Shown here one piece after another: positions 35,253 through 44,324 of a DNA stretch of 64,000 nucleotides. Source of the DNA: Acetobacter aceti (GTDB lineage Bacteria; Pseudomonadota; Alphaproteobacteria; Acetobacterales; Acetobacteraceae); assembly GCF_002005445.1 (NCBI RefSeq), contig NZ_CP014692.1, forward strand, positions 3,224,501-3,288,500, given 5' to 3'. The stretch's first letter is position 1, and the number at the start of each line of letters is the position of its first letter. The translations under genes were made by a program, and so were the position numbers. The notes beneath the pieces were generated by a model. That model saw only the letters and a list, made by a program, of their open reading frames with translations, was not told the DNA's origin and did not search any database.

Positions 35253-36600
35253 CATCCGGACTGTTCTTATTGCCAACCGGGGAGAAATAGCCCTGCGCAT
35301 CGTGCGCGCATGCAGGCTGCTTGGTCTGCGTACGGTAGGTATCTATTCTGAAGCTGATGTTGGTCTGGCCCATTTGCAACTGGTGGACCAGGCCCTGTGT
35401 ATTGGTCCTGCAATGGCTACGCAAAGTTATCTGGATGGTGAACGCATCCTACGTGCTGCTGATCTGACCGATGCAGACGCCATTCATCCGGGTTATGGTT
35501 TTCTTTCAGAAAATCCGGATTTTGCAGAAGCGGTCGAACGGGCGGGACGTGTTCTCATCGGTCCGACATCATCTGTCATGCGTCTGATGGGCGACAAGAT
35601 CAGTGCGCGATGCGCCATGCAGGCCAACAACGTTCCCTGTCTGCCGGGATCAGATACGGCGCTACCGGCCGATCCTGACGGAATTTACGCAGTTTGTGAT
35701 GCGATCGGGTATCCATTGATTGTGAAGGCGGCGGGTGGCGGTGGCGGTAGAGGGATGCGCGTCGTGCAAGAAGCTGATGAGCTATTCGATGCGGTTGCAA
35801 ACGCCAGCAAGGAAGCGGGTGTCGCTTTTGGAAATCCGGCTGTCTATGCTGAGCGTTTTCTTGAGGCGCCGCGGCATGTGGAAATTCAGATTCTCGCAGA
35901 CTCTTACGGCAATGCTGTTTGGCTGGGTGCGCGTGACTGTTCGGTGCAGAGACGTCATCAGAAATTGATTGAGGAGGCACCGCCCCCGGGTATTCCTGAA
36001 GATCAAATCATGGATCTTGGTGTCGCTTGTGCCAGCGCCGCCGCACGGATCGGCTACACGGGTGCGGGTACATTCGAATTTCTTTATGAAGACGGATCCT
36101 TCCATTTTATCGAGATGAATACCCGTATTCAAGTTGAGCACCCGGTGACCGAGATGACGACCGGCATCGATATTGTTCGCGAACAAATCCTGATTGCGAC
36201 AGGGGCACGGTTGTCTTTCACTCAGAATGATATCCAGAGCAGCGGTCATGCGATTGAATGTAGAATAAACGCGGAAGATCCGGAAACATTCAGACCTGCA
36301 CCGGGTTCTATCAAAACATGGCGACCACCCGGTGGACCCGGTGTTCGGGTGGATACCCATATCCATGATGGTTATGTCGTTCCGCCATATTATGATTCCC
36401 TGATCGCTAAAGTGATCGTGCATGGTTCTGACAGGAACGATGCCATCCATCGAATGGAGGCTGCTCTGATGGAAATGCGGGTGGAGGGGATTCTGACGAC
36501 GGCGTCCCAGCAGATACTCCTTCTGAATGACCCGGTTTTCCGTGAGGGGGTATTCACCGTTCATGCCCTCGACAGGCGTCGGGATGGAGGAGCGGCATGA
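35245..36600 (+). CDS. accC: Biotin carboxylase subunit
   Basis: 451 residues with the full biotin carboxylase architecture: N-terminal domain (VLIANRGEIALRIVRACRLL), ATP-grasp glycine-rich loop (KAAGGGGGRGM, about residues 159-169), catalytic segment EMNTRIQVEHPVTEM (residues ~290-304) and biotin-carboxylase C-terminal domain (RPAPGSIKTW). It uses ATP and bicarbonate to carboxylate the biotin on the preceding BCCP. Start ATG 35245 overlaps accB's end; an ATG at 35194 lies inside accB. No acyl-CoA carboxyltransferase follows, unlike normal Acc systems, so the acceptor may be handled by PxpB/PxpC. Confidence 0.95.
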   Translation: MRDIRTVLIANRGEIALRIVRACRLLGLRTVGIYSEADVGLAHLQLVDQALCIGPAMATQSYLDGERILRAADLTDADAIHPGYGFLSENPDFAEAVERAGRVLIGPTSSVMRLMGDKISARCAMQANNVPCLPGSDTALPADPDGIYAVCDAIGYPLIVKAAGGGGGRGMRVVQEADELFDAVANASKEAGVAFGNPAVYAERFLEAPRHVEIQILADSYGNAVWLGARDCSVQRRHQKLIEEAPPPGIPEDQIMDLGVACASAAARIGYTGAGTFEFLYEDGSFHFIEMNTRIQVEHPVTEMTTGIDIVREQILIATGARLSFTQNDIQSSGHAIECRINAEDPETFRPAPGSIKTWRPPGGPGVRVDTHIHDGYVVPPYYDSLIAKVIVHGSDRNDAIHRMEAALMEMRVEGILTTASQQILLLNDPVFREGVFTVHALDRRRDGGAA

Positions 36601-37031
36601 CCCGGCGGGAAAAGGAAGACACGGACATTATGGGAGAAGACTTCCTTGACCGTCTTGTGACTGCGATGCGTCGCTATGAGGTGAAGGAGGCCGAATTTGA
36701 ATACGAAGGCACTGTCCTTTCTGTCAAGCTGTTCCCTGCAAAGACGGGCAGTGCACAAGACAAGTTCGTATCCGTGGACAAGACCGATCCCGAAACTACG
36801 TCTGATATCCTTGTAAGGAGCCCTGAACTCGGATGTTTCGCAAGCGCGGGTAAAAAAGTCGGTGACGCGGTCATGTCCGATGATGTGATCGGTTTTGTGC
36901 GTGTCGGCGTTTTACGGCTTGCGATCAGGGCTCCAAAAACTGGTTTTCTTGCTGAAAAGTTCATCAACGATGGTGAACCGATTGGGTATCATGCGCCTGT
37001 CTTTCGTATTCAGATCACGCCTGTGACATGA
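36597..37031 (+). CDS. BCCP-like protein lacking the biotin-attachment lysine
   Basis: 144 residues overlapping accC by four bases (ATGA); an internal ATG at 36630 is another possible start. Residues 72-140 align with the biotinyl domain of the neighbouring AccB (hydrophobic beta strands, a Gly in the turn at 116, and the PIGYHAPVFRI ending parallel to PVEPGMPLFTV). Where AccB has EVMKT, this protein has RVGVL: Gly104-Val105 replaces Met-Lys, so it cannot carry biotin in the normal way. The N-terminal half resembles the AccB N-terminal region (FLDRLVTAMRRYEVKEAEFE against LMARMQKLGIAELEVRQ). It may be a structural or regulatory subunit of the unusual carboxylase. Confidence 0.75.
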   Translation: MTRREKEDTDIMGEDFLDRLVTAMRRYEVKEAEFEYEGTVLSVKLFPAKTGSAQDKFVSVDKTDPETTSDILVRSPELGCFASAGKKVGDAVMSDDVIGFVRVGVLRLAIRAPKTGFLAEKFINDGEPIGYHAPVFRIQITPVT

Positions 37032-37057
37032 AAGATATGGCAAACTGGCTATCCAGG

Positions 37058-37603
37058 CTACAGGGACGATACGGAGCGGGACGCCTGCTCATAAAATCCA
37101 TTGATGATACGAAGAGCCTTTGCGACTTCAGCAATTGTGATGCCGCCGACGCAATGGTCATCGGGCACGAGTTCCAGCAGGCAGACGTTGCGCAGGCGAG
37201 CGTACTCCTCACAGTAGGCCACACCTTTGGCGGACGTCCAGACGAAAACCTCCTTGCCCTGCTTGCGTCGCTCGATCAGTCCCCGCTCATCGAGCTTTTT
37301 CATCGCGTAATTCAGGTAATGGCGTTCGGAGATGTTCAGAGCAAACATCAGGCTTGGGATGCTCTTCTCCTTGGAACGGTGATTGATGTGATGAAGGAGG
37401 AGAGTTTCAAGTGCCGACAATTCGGGCAGACCGGCAGCCGTCATACAGCGGACGATCCAGTGCTGAAATGCATTGTTCATAACTGTCAGGGAAAATTCAA
37501 ATTCGCTCAGATCTTCGCTTCCCGGCGTCGCAAGATGAGAGGACGACACAATGAACGGTCGCTGGTCCTGTCTGCGCGTCTTCGTCCCGACGGTCGCCTT
37601 CAT
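37058..37603 (-). CDS. MarR-like winged-helix transcriptional regulator
   Basis: About 181 residues starting from ATG 37603 with a GGTGGAG site; an upstream in-frame ATG at 37699 would overlap the divergent hyuA start. The central part (SALETLLLHHINHRSKEKSI, then LNISERHYLNYAMKKLDERG and LIERRKQGKEVFVW) is a winged helix with a wing, of the MarR/HTH_27 type. It lies between two metabolic units, convergent with the pxp-acc operon and divergent from hyuA-hyuB, so it is the natural local regulator of the second HyuAB unit. Confidence 0.8.
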   Translation of the reverse strand: MKATVGTKTRRQDQRPFIVSSSHLATPGSEDLSEFEFSLTVMNNAFQHWIVRCMTAAGLPELSALETLLLHHINHRSKEKSIPSLMFALNISERHYLNYAMKKLDERGLIERRKQGKEVFVWTSAKGVAYCEEYARLRNVCLLELVPDDHCVGGITIAEVAKALRIINGFYEQASRSVSSL

Positions 37604-37701
37604 TTTCTTAGCTCCACCCTGTGTCACCGTTACCTCTCTTCCGCATTTCCTGTTTGTCGTAGCTTCCGCGCCACGCGAGCCTAACATCTTTGAGGACATC
37701 G

Positions 37702-39810
37702 ATGAACACCACGACAGATTGCACCGCCATCCGCCTTGCTGTCGATATTGGCGGCACCTTTACTGATGTTGTGCTCGATACTCTCGAAAGGCGTTATACC
37801 CGTAAAGTGCTCACTACGCCGTTCGCACCAGAAGAGGGCGTAATGAACGGTGCTGCGCTGGTGTTACAGGACGCACAGCTCTGTCTGTCGGATATCGGAG
37901 AATTCGTCCACGGCACCACTCTTGCGACCAATGCGATCATTGAGCGACGGGGCGCCAACACAGCCCTGATCGGCACGGATGGATTTCGTGATGTTCTGGA
38001 AATCGGCACGGAAAGTCGCTTTGACCAGTATGATCTGATGATCCGCAAGCCTGTGCCACTTGTGCCGCGCACCCTGCGTTTCACCGTCCCGGAACGCATG
38101 GATGCGAGAGGAAAGGTCAGGTTGCCGCTTGATGAAGCGGTCCTGGCTGAAATCGCGGACAGTCTGCGGCGTGGCGGTGTCGAAAGTGTCGCCATAGCCT
38201 TCCTGCATGCTTATGCCAATGATGCGCACGAAACGCACGCACGAGATTTCCTCGCAAGAATGCTACCGGACGTTGCGATTTCGATTTCCAGCGAAGTGTG
38301 CCCAGAAATTCGGGAATACGAGCGTACATCCACCACAGTCGCCAATGCCTATGTTCAGCCTTTGATGGCAGGATATCTCGGTCGCCTGCGTGACGGTCTG
38401 TCGCGCGACGAATTCCGGGGCGCATTCTATCTGGTCACGTCGAGCGGTGCGTTGACTTCCCTTGAAACCGCCAGTTTGTTTCCCGTCCGTCTTGTGGAAT
38501 CTGGTCCGGCGGGCGGTGCGATATTTGCCGCGCAATGCGCAGAGAGGATGAAAGAGACTCAGGTGCTGTCTTTCGATATGGGCGGCACAACGGCCAAGGT
38601 CTGTCTTGTCGAGCACTTTCGTCCTACTTCGTCACGCACCTTCGAGGTCGATCGTACGGCCCGCTTCATGAAGGGATCGGGCCTGCCCCTACGTATTCCA
38701 GTTATCGAAATGGTGGAGATCGGCGCTGGCGGTGGTTCGATCGCCCATCTGGATGCGATGAAACGGGTAACTGTCGGGCCGGAAAGCGCATCCTCGGTGC
38801 CCGGACCGGCCTGCTATGGTCTCGGCGGCACGCGACCTGCTGTTACGGACGCCGATATCGCACTGGGCCTGTTGCGGCCCGACGGGTTCGCGGGGGGGAG
38901 TATGACGTTAAGTCAGGAACTCGCGAAACAGGCTTTGCTTACGGATATCGGGGAGCCTCTTGGTCTTACAGCAGAAATGGCGGCGCATGCGGTTTATGAA
39001 ATGGTGTGCGAAAACATGGCTAGCGCCGCGCGCGTCCATGCTGTGGAGCGGGGTGTGGCCATTGGTGAGCACACGATGATCGCCTTCGGTGGAGCAGCCC
39101 CGCTTCACGCTGTCCGGGTCGCGGAAAAGCTGGGTATCCGCCGTTTGGTGATTCCGTCCAACGCTGGTGTCGGCTCGGCTGTTGGTTTCCTCACCGCGCC
39201 TCTGGCCTTCGAGGTCGTCCATTCATATCCGGCACGTATTGATGACAGTTTCGATACCGCAGGCGTTGCCGCTCTGCTCGAAGGCATGACGGAATCCATC
39301 ATGAGTGTGCTGGCGCAGGGCGCCCCCCGGGCGGATACTTTTCGTGTCGAACGCCGCGCCTTCATGCGTTATGTGGGACAGGGCCACGAAATCGCAATCC
39401 ATCTGCCGCCGGGAGAGAAAGCGGGTCCACTTGATGTGACGGCCCTGCGTGCGGCCTTCGAGCAGGATTACGCACGGCAGTTCTCACGCGCTATTCCGGG
39501 GGCGGTCGTCGAGGTCATGAACTGGTCCGTCACCGTTTCCGCTCCGGCGGTGTCGCCGCCGCCCTATGCGCCTACTCCGCCGCTGCGACCGGTGCAGTCC
39601 GATCAGCGCTGTGCCTTTTTCTCCGGTGATGTCGAAGGTGTTGTTGAGCTGGCAGTGCATTATCGCAAGGCCATGCAGCCGGGTGATGTCCTGACCGGTC
39701 CTGCCCTGATCCGTGAAGATGAAACCACAACGTATGTGTCGGCCCGGTATGATGCTCATATAGACGGCAGCGAGAACATTGTTCTGACGATGAAGGAAAC
39801 TGCGTCATGA
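37702..39810 (+). CDS. hyuA: Hydantoinase A / 5-oxoprolinase alpha-type subunit (second copy)
   Basis: 702 residues. The ATP-binding motif LAVDIGGTFTDVVLDT at residues ~12-27 is canonical (GGTFTD), followed by FVHGTTLATNAIIERRGANT, REYERTSTTVANAYVQPLMA, and LSFDMGGTTAKVCLV (second phosphate motif, about residues 290-305) with EIGAGGGSIAHLD. It is only moderately similar to the copy at 23135, so it probably has a different substrate. Start ATG 37702 has GAGG seven bases upstream. Overlaps hyuB by four bases, so the pair is coupled. Confidence 0.95.
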   Translation: MNTTTDCTAIRLAVDIGGTFTDVVLDTLERRYTRKVLTTPFAPEEGVMNGAALVLQDAQLCLSDIGEFVHGTTLATNAIIERRGANTALIGTDGFRDVLEIGTESRFDQYDLMIRKPVPLVPRTLRFTVPERMDARGKVRLPLDEAVLAEIADSLRRGGVESVAIAFLHAYANDAHETHARDFLARMLPDVAISISSEVCPEIREYERTSTTVANAYVQPLMAGYLGRLRDGLSRDEFRGAFYLVTSSGALTSLETASLFPVRLVESGPAGGAIFAAQCAERMKETQVLSFDMGGTTAKVCLVEHFRPTSSRTFEVDRTARFMKGSGLPLRIPVIEMVEIGAGGGSIAHLDAMKRVTVGPESASSVPGPACYGLGGTRPAVTDADIALGLLRPDGFAGGSMTLSQELAKQALLTDIGEPLGLTAEMAAHAVYEMVCENMASAARVHAVERGVAIGEHTMIAFGGAAPLHAVRVAEKLGIRRLVIPSNAGVGSAVGFLTAPLAFEVVHSYPARIDDSFDTAGVAALLEGMTESIMSVLAQGAPRADTFRVERRAFMRYVGQGHEIAIHLPPGEKAGPLDVTALRAAFEQDYARQFSRAIPGAVVEVMNWSVTVSAPAVSPPPYAPTPPLRPVQSDQRCAFFSGDVEGVVELAVHYRKAMQPGDVLTGPALIREDETTTYVSARYDAHIDGSENIVLTMKETAS

Positions 39811-41393
39811 CGACAAATGCTCTTCTTACAGACGCGCAGCAGGAAATCCATTTCCAGATCATGTGGAATCGTCTGATCGCTGTTGTCGGCGAACAGGCTC
39901 GCGTCCTGATCCGCACCGCCTTTAGTCCGATCGTCCGCGAATGCGAAGATATCTCTGCCGGTGTTTTCGATCCCCATGGGCGCATGGTGGCGCAGGCTGT
40001 CACGGGCACTCCGGGCCATGTGAATTCCATGGCGGAATCTGTCGGTCATTTTCTTCGTCATTTTCCCATTGAGTCGATGAAGGAAGGTGACGCGTACATC
40101 ACCAACGATCCCTGGATGGGCACGGGTCACCTGAATGACTTCGTTATCACGACCCCGGCTTTTTATCGTGGAAAGCTGGTTGCCCTGTTTTCCTGTACTG
40201 GTCATCTGATGGATATTGGCGGCTTGGGGAATGGCCCGGACGCCACTGATGTATTTATGGAAGGCCTGTCGATCCCCATGCTCAAGCTGGTCGATCAGGG
40301 CAGGGTGAACGAGACACTGATGGCCATGATCTGTGCCAATACGCGTTTGCCCGTGGATACGGAGGGCGACACCTATTCCCTCATCGCCTGCAATGATGCT
40401 GGTGTTGAGGCGCTGTGCTCCATGATGGATGAATTCGGTATTGAGACAATCGAACCGCTGACGGATTATATCATTGATCGTTCCCGGAGAGCCGTTCTCG
40501 AAAAAATCGCGGCTCTGCCGAAAGGCAGCTGGTCCTACACGATGACGGTGGATGGGTATGACGCTCCTCTCGACCTGAAGGCGGCGCTGACGATTGCCGA
40601 GGATGGCGTAAGCGTCTCCTATGCAGGCTCTCCCCCTGCCATTAAACGGGGGATCAATGTGCCACTGGCCTATACGAAAGCGTACACGGTCTTTGGTCTG
40701 GCCTGCGCCATTTCTCCCGATATTCCGAACAATGCTGGCTCGTTCGCGCTCTATCGCGTGGATGCGCCCGTCGGATCGGTGCTGAACGCCCAGCGCCCTG
40801 CTCCGGTCTCCTCCCGTCATATCATCGGGCAGATGCTGCCTGACATGGTGTTTGGTTGCCTGCGCACACCTCTACCAGATCGCGTTCCTGCCGAGGGTAC
40901 ATCCTGTCTGTGGAACATCACCGTTCGAGGACGCTGGAAGCCCGATGATGGCGCGCGCGAGACGCAAGTCTTCGCTCTGGCAATCACGACCAATGGGGGG
41001 ACTGGCGCGCGGCCAAAGCTGGATGGCCTGTCAGCTACGGCGTTTCCGTCTGGCGTTCGCGGTACTCCTGTCGAAATTGCAGAGAATCAGTGTCCACTGA
41101 TTTTCTGGAAGAAAGAACTACGTGAAGGAAGCGGTGGTTCTGGCCAGACATGCGGCGGCGATGGGCAGGTGATGGAAATCGGCACGACCAACGATGACGC
41201 CTTCGAATTGCTGGCGGCTTTCGATCGCGTCAAATACCCTCCACGCGGTGCGCTGGGGGGAGGGGATGGCGCGGCTGGCATCGTGAAAACCTCGAAAGGC
41301 CGGTCTCTCTCATCAAAGGGATTGCATATTATCGCCCCGGATGAACGGCTGCACTTACTGACACCGGGCGGCGGCGGTCTCGGCACACCCTGA
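39807..41393 (+). CDS. hyuB: Hydantoinase B / 5-oxoprolinase beta-type subunit (second copy)
   Basis: 528 residues of the HyuB family: LIAVVGEQARVLIRTAFSPI near the N-terminus, GVFDPHGRMVAQAVTGTPGH, GDAYITNDPWMGTGHLNDFV (GDxxxxNDPxxGxxHxxDxx signature) and the C-terminal glycine-rich LTPGGGGLGTP. It forms the ATP-dependent ring-opening enzyme with the preceding HyuA. The gene order hyuA-hyuB-2-hydroxyacid dehydrogenase-MFS suggests a product processed as a keto or hydroxy acid. Confidence 0.95.
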   Translation: MTTNALLTDAQQEIHFQIMWNRLIAVVGEQARVLIRTAFSPIVRECEDISAGVFDPHGRMVAQAVTGTPGHVNSMAESVGHFLRHFPIESMKEGDAYITNDPWMGTGHLNDFVITTPAFYRGKLVALFSCTGHLMDIGGLGNGPDATDVFMEGLSIPMLKLVDQGRVNETLMAMICANTRLPVDTEGDTYSLIACNDAGVEALCSMMDEFGIETIEPLTDYIIDRSRRAVLEKIAALPKGSWSYTMTVDGYDAPLDLKAALTIAEDGVSVSYAGSPPAIKRGINVPLAYTKAYTVFGLACAISPDIPNNAGSFALYRVDAPVGSVLNAQRPAPVSSRHIIGQMLPDMVFGCLRTPLPDRVPAEGTSCLWNITVRGRWKPDDGARETQVFALAITTNGGTGARPKLDGLSATAFPSGVRGTPVEIAENQCPLIFWKKELREGSGGSGQTCGGDGQVMEIGTTNDDAFELLAAFDRVKYPPRGALGGGDGAAGIVKTSKGRSLSSKGLHIIAPDERLHLLTPGGGGLGTP

Positions 41394-41447
41394 ACGCGCG
41401 TCAGGCTTTTATCTCTCCTCGTTTTTCCGGTTCGGAGCACCGATCTC

Positions 41448-42398
41448 ATGCCAGCCTGCTTTATCACCCAGCCTATTGCCAAGGAGGCGGTCGCCTTTCT
41501 GCGCCAGCAGAATGTGACAGTCCGCTTTGCTTCCTCAATGACGATGGCAACCGTCATCAAGGAAGTCGGTGCAGCGGACGCCGTCATTACGCGCGATCTG
41601 GGCTTTAGCGCTGCAGCCGTCGCCGCTGCCCCTGCCTTGCGCCTCATTGCCTGTCATGGTTCCGGCACCGACCGGATTGCTGTGGATGCCGCCAAAACTC
41701 GTGGAATCGTGGTCACGCGGGCTCTTGGCAGCAATAGCCGCTCGGTTGCTGAACTGACGATTGGACTGATGCTGACGGTGGCGCGTCGTATCTGCGAAGC
41801 GGACCGGGCTGTGCGCGCAAATGACTGGGTCTTTCGCTATCGCGGTGCAGGAATGGAACTGCACGGCAAAACACTGGGGCTTGTTGGATTTGGCGCCATC
41901 GCGCGCGAAGTGGCGCGGATTGCCGCTGCGGGATTTGGAATGAATGTGCGGGCCTGGTCATCCAGTGTGGAGGCATCAGTATTTGCTGAGCATGGTGTGA
42001 CAATGATGTCTGATCTTCCATCGCTCCTGCGTTCCTCGGATGTCATCTCTCTCCATCGTCCAGCCGGTCGGGGTGGTGACGTATCGCCGGTGATTTCGGA
42101 TGAGACGATTCGTGACCTGCGTTCCGGATCGATTTTGCTGAATACCAGTCGAGGAGTCGCCGTGGATCGTGATGCGCTTTTAGCAGCGCTCCAGTCCGGT
42201 CGACTGGCTGGTGCGGGACTTGATGTGCTGGCGGAGGAGCCACCGGAACCAGATGATCGGCTTCTTCAATGTGAAGGCGTTGTCTTCACTCCGCATGTCG
42301 GTGCGGCGACGACGGACGCTCTGGTCCGAACAGCCATGATGTGTGCCCATCAGGTTATGGACGTATTTGCGGGCCGTATTCCGCCGCACGCCTTATGA
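41448..42398 (+). CDS. D-isomer-specific 2-hydroxyacid dehydrogenase family protein
   Basis: 316 residues. The NAD-binding fingerprint is GLVGFGAIAREVARIA (Gly147, Gly149), and the catalytic residues are Arg235 (LLNTSRGVAVD), Glu264 (LDVLAEEPPEPD) and His283 (FTPHVGAA), as in D-3-phosphoglycerate and D-lactate dehydrogenases. It interconverts a 2-keto acid and a D-2-hydroxy acid with NAD(P)H in the cytoplasm. It lies 54 bp after hyuB and probably belongs to the same unit. Substrate uncertain. Confidence 0.92.
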   Translation: MPACFITQPIAKEAVAFLRQQNVTVRFASSMTMATVIKEVGAADAVITRDLGFSAAAVAAAPALRLIACHGSGTDRIAVDAAKTRGIVVTRALGSNSRSVAELTIGLMLTVARRICEADRAVRANDWVFRYRGAGMELHGKTLGLVGFGAIAREVARIAAAGFGMNVRAWSSSVEASVFAEHGVTMMSDLPSLLRSSDVISLHRPAGRGGDVSPVISDETIRDLRSGSILLNTSRGVAVDRDALLAALQSGRLAGAGLDVLAEEPPEPDDRLLQCEGVVFTPHVGAATTDALVRTAMMCAHQVMDVFAGRIPPHAL

Positions 42399-42498
42399 CA
42401 GGTCTTCATAACGCCCGCTTTTCCGTCATGACCACACCCTCTTTCCTGATCTTTTCCCTGCTCCATGCCAGACGGGGTATGATTCAGGGACGAACATC

Positions 42499-43872
42499 AT
42501 GACATCCTCTGCCTTCCCGGAGCCAGGATTGCACGGCTTGGCGCGGATATCGGCCATGAGCGCTGTGGCGCTTGGCCTGCTGCTCGCGGTTCTCGATTAT
42601 TCGGCGGCCAATGTGGCGTTGCCGACGATCGGTCATGACCTCCATGTCCCGTCCTCCGACTCAATCTGGGTCGTCAACGCCTATCAGTTCGCGTCGCTTG
42701 TTACGCTGCTGCCTCTCGCGGCCTTGGGATCGCGTGTGGGGTTTGCCCGCATGTATCTTATCGGCACCACCATCTTCATTGTTGCGTCTGCCCTCTGTGC
42801 CTTATCACACACCCTGACCGAAATTTCTCTGGCGCGCATTCTGCAGGGGCTGGGCAGCGCCTGCATTCTGAGTGTCAATCTTGCGCTTATCCGTTTCATT
42901 TATCCCCCGAAGGAACTCGGCAAGGGAATTGGTCTTAACGGGCTGGTGGTCGGGCTGGGCGTCGCGCTTGGTCCCTCCATCGGCGCAGCCATGCTCAGTG
43001 TGGCGAGTTGGCCGTGGATCTTCTGGCTGAACGTGCCTCTGGGAGGAACTGCGCTACTGTTGGGCTTTTTCGCACTCCCCGCTACCCCGCGTTCTTCAGC
43101 GCCCTATGACATGCCCCACACGTTGTTGTCTGTTCTCGCATTGGGCGGTATCGCGCTGGGTCTGGACGAGTTCGCCCATGGTCATCTCGGTCTGAAAGGA
43201 TTTGGACCACTTGCAATCGGGTGTGCTGCGATTTGTATACTCTGGTATCGCCAGCATGATCACGCCGCTCCGATCTTTCCAGCTGACCTACTGAAACATA
43301 GGCCATTCCGCACAGCTTTTCTGGTCAGTGTGATGAGTTTCATGTCCTCCAACCTCTTCATGATCTCAATCCCGTTCACTCTGCAAACTGTACTCGCAAA
43401 GAGCGCATCCCTTACAGGGCTACTGATCACTGCATGGCCAATCGGCGTTACAATTGCGTCACCCATTTCGGGCAGGTTGGCGGATAGGCTGCCTGTAGGG
43501 CTGGTCTCTTCCTGTGGGCTATTACTAACTGGTTGCGGGTTCGTGATTTTGTGCTGTCTGTCTCCAACGGCGTCCGATCCGATGATCGCCGTTGCTATTT
43601 TGATCGCCGGCATAGGTTTTGGCATATTTCAGCCGCTGAATAACCGCGCCATGATGGCCAACACCCGCGCAGGACGGGAAGGCGGGGCCAGCGGCATGGT
43701 CTCACTCTCCCGCCTGAGTGGGCAAACGCTGGGTGCCACGTCCACCGCCTCTATATTTATGTATGTCCCGTCACGCGCCTCTCTGCTCTGCCTCATTCTG
43801 GCCGCGTTCTGCGCCTTGATTGCGGCGGTGATCAGCGGTAGCCGTCTGTTGACGGTCCGAACTGCACGCTAG
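42499..43872 (+). CDS. MFS transporter, DHA2 (EmrB/QacA) type, C-terminus at an IS insertion
   Basis: 457 residues with the drug:H+ antiporter-2 pattern: motif 'LDYSAANVALPTIGHDL' in the first membrane helix (the family's LDxTIVNVALP), SDSIWVVNAYQFASLVTLLP next, and ARILQGLGSACILSVNLALI. About 13-14 hydrophobic segments. The stop codon TAG lies inside the CTAG target duplicated by the IS5-type element that begins at 43873, so the original C-terminus may have been longer or the same by chance. Drug or metabolite export at the end of the hyuAB unit. Confidence 0.88.
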   Translation: MTSSAFPEPGLHGLARISAMSAVALGLLLAVLDYSAANVALPTIGHDLHVPSSDSIWVVNAYQFASLVTLLPLAALGSRVGFARMYLIGTTIFIVASALCALSHTLTEISLARILQGLGSACILSVNLALIRFIYPPKELGKGIGLNGLVVGLGVALGPSIGAAMLSVASWPWIFWLNVPLGGTALLLGFFALPATPRSSAPYDMPHTLLSVLALGGIALGLDEFAHGHLGLKGFGPLAIGCAAICILWYRQHDHAAPIFPADLLKHRPFRTAFLVSVMSFMSSNLFMISIPFTLQTVLAKSASLTGLLITAWPIGVTIASPISGRLADRLPVGLVSSCGLLLTGCGFVILCCLSPTASDPMIAVAILIAGIGFGIFQPLNNRAMMANTRAGREGGASGMVSLSRLSGQTLGATSTASIFMYVPSRASLLCLILAAFCALIAAVISGSRLLTVRTAR

Positions 43873-43949
43873 GACCGATCGACATTCAGGATTCCCTTTT
43901 TTTGGAATGAGTGATTCATAGAGCACCGTGTTGGAACACGGAGCGTGGG

Positions 43950-44324
43950 ATGGGGATCAAGCGTTACGAGTTGACCGAGGTGCAATGGCAGAGGATTGCG
44001 CCTTTGCTACCCGGCAAGGTCGGTGATGCAGGCCGTAGCGGGACGGATAACCGCATGTTCGTGAATGGCTGTCTTTGGGTTCTGCGCTCCGGCGCGCATT
44101 GGAAAGACCTGCCTGAGCGGTATGGCAAATGGAAGACGGTACATCGTCGGTTCAGCCGATGGTGCCATGCCGGGGTGTGGGAAAAGGTTTTCGAGACGCT
44201 GACGGCCGATCGGAACAATCAGTATCTGATGCTCGATTCAACCATCGTTCGCACCCATCAGCAGGCCGCGAGCGGAAAAGGGGGGCCAAAGATCAGGCGC
44301 TGGGGCGTTCTCGAGGTGGTCTGA
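43950..44324 (+). CDS. IS5-family transposase OrfA
   Basis: 124 residues (YELTEVQWQRIAPLLPGKVG ... GAHWKDLPERYGKW ... LMLDSTIVRTHQQA) containing the N-terminal DUF4096-type domain and the first catalytic Asp in LDSTIVRTH. The run AAAAGGGGGG at 44276-44285 is a strong frameshift site that would fuse OrfA with OrfB to give the full DDE transposase. A GTGGG-rich site precedes the ATG. Confidence 0.88.
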   Translation: MGIKRYELTEVQWQRIAPLLPGKVGDAGRSGTDNRMFVNGCLWVLRSGAHWKDLPERYGKWKTVHRRFSRWCHAGVWEKVFETLTADRNNQYLMLDSTIVRTHQQAASGKGGPKIRRWGVLEVV

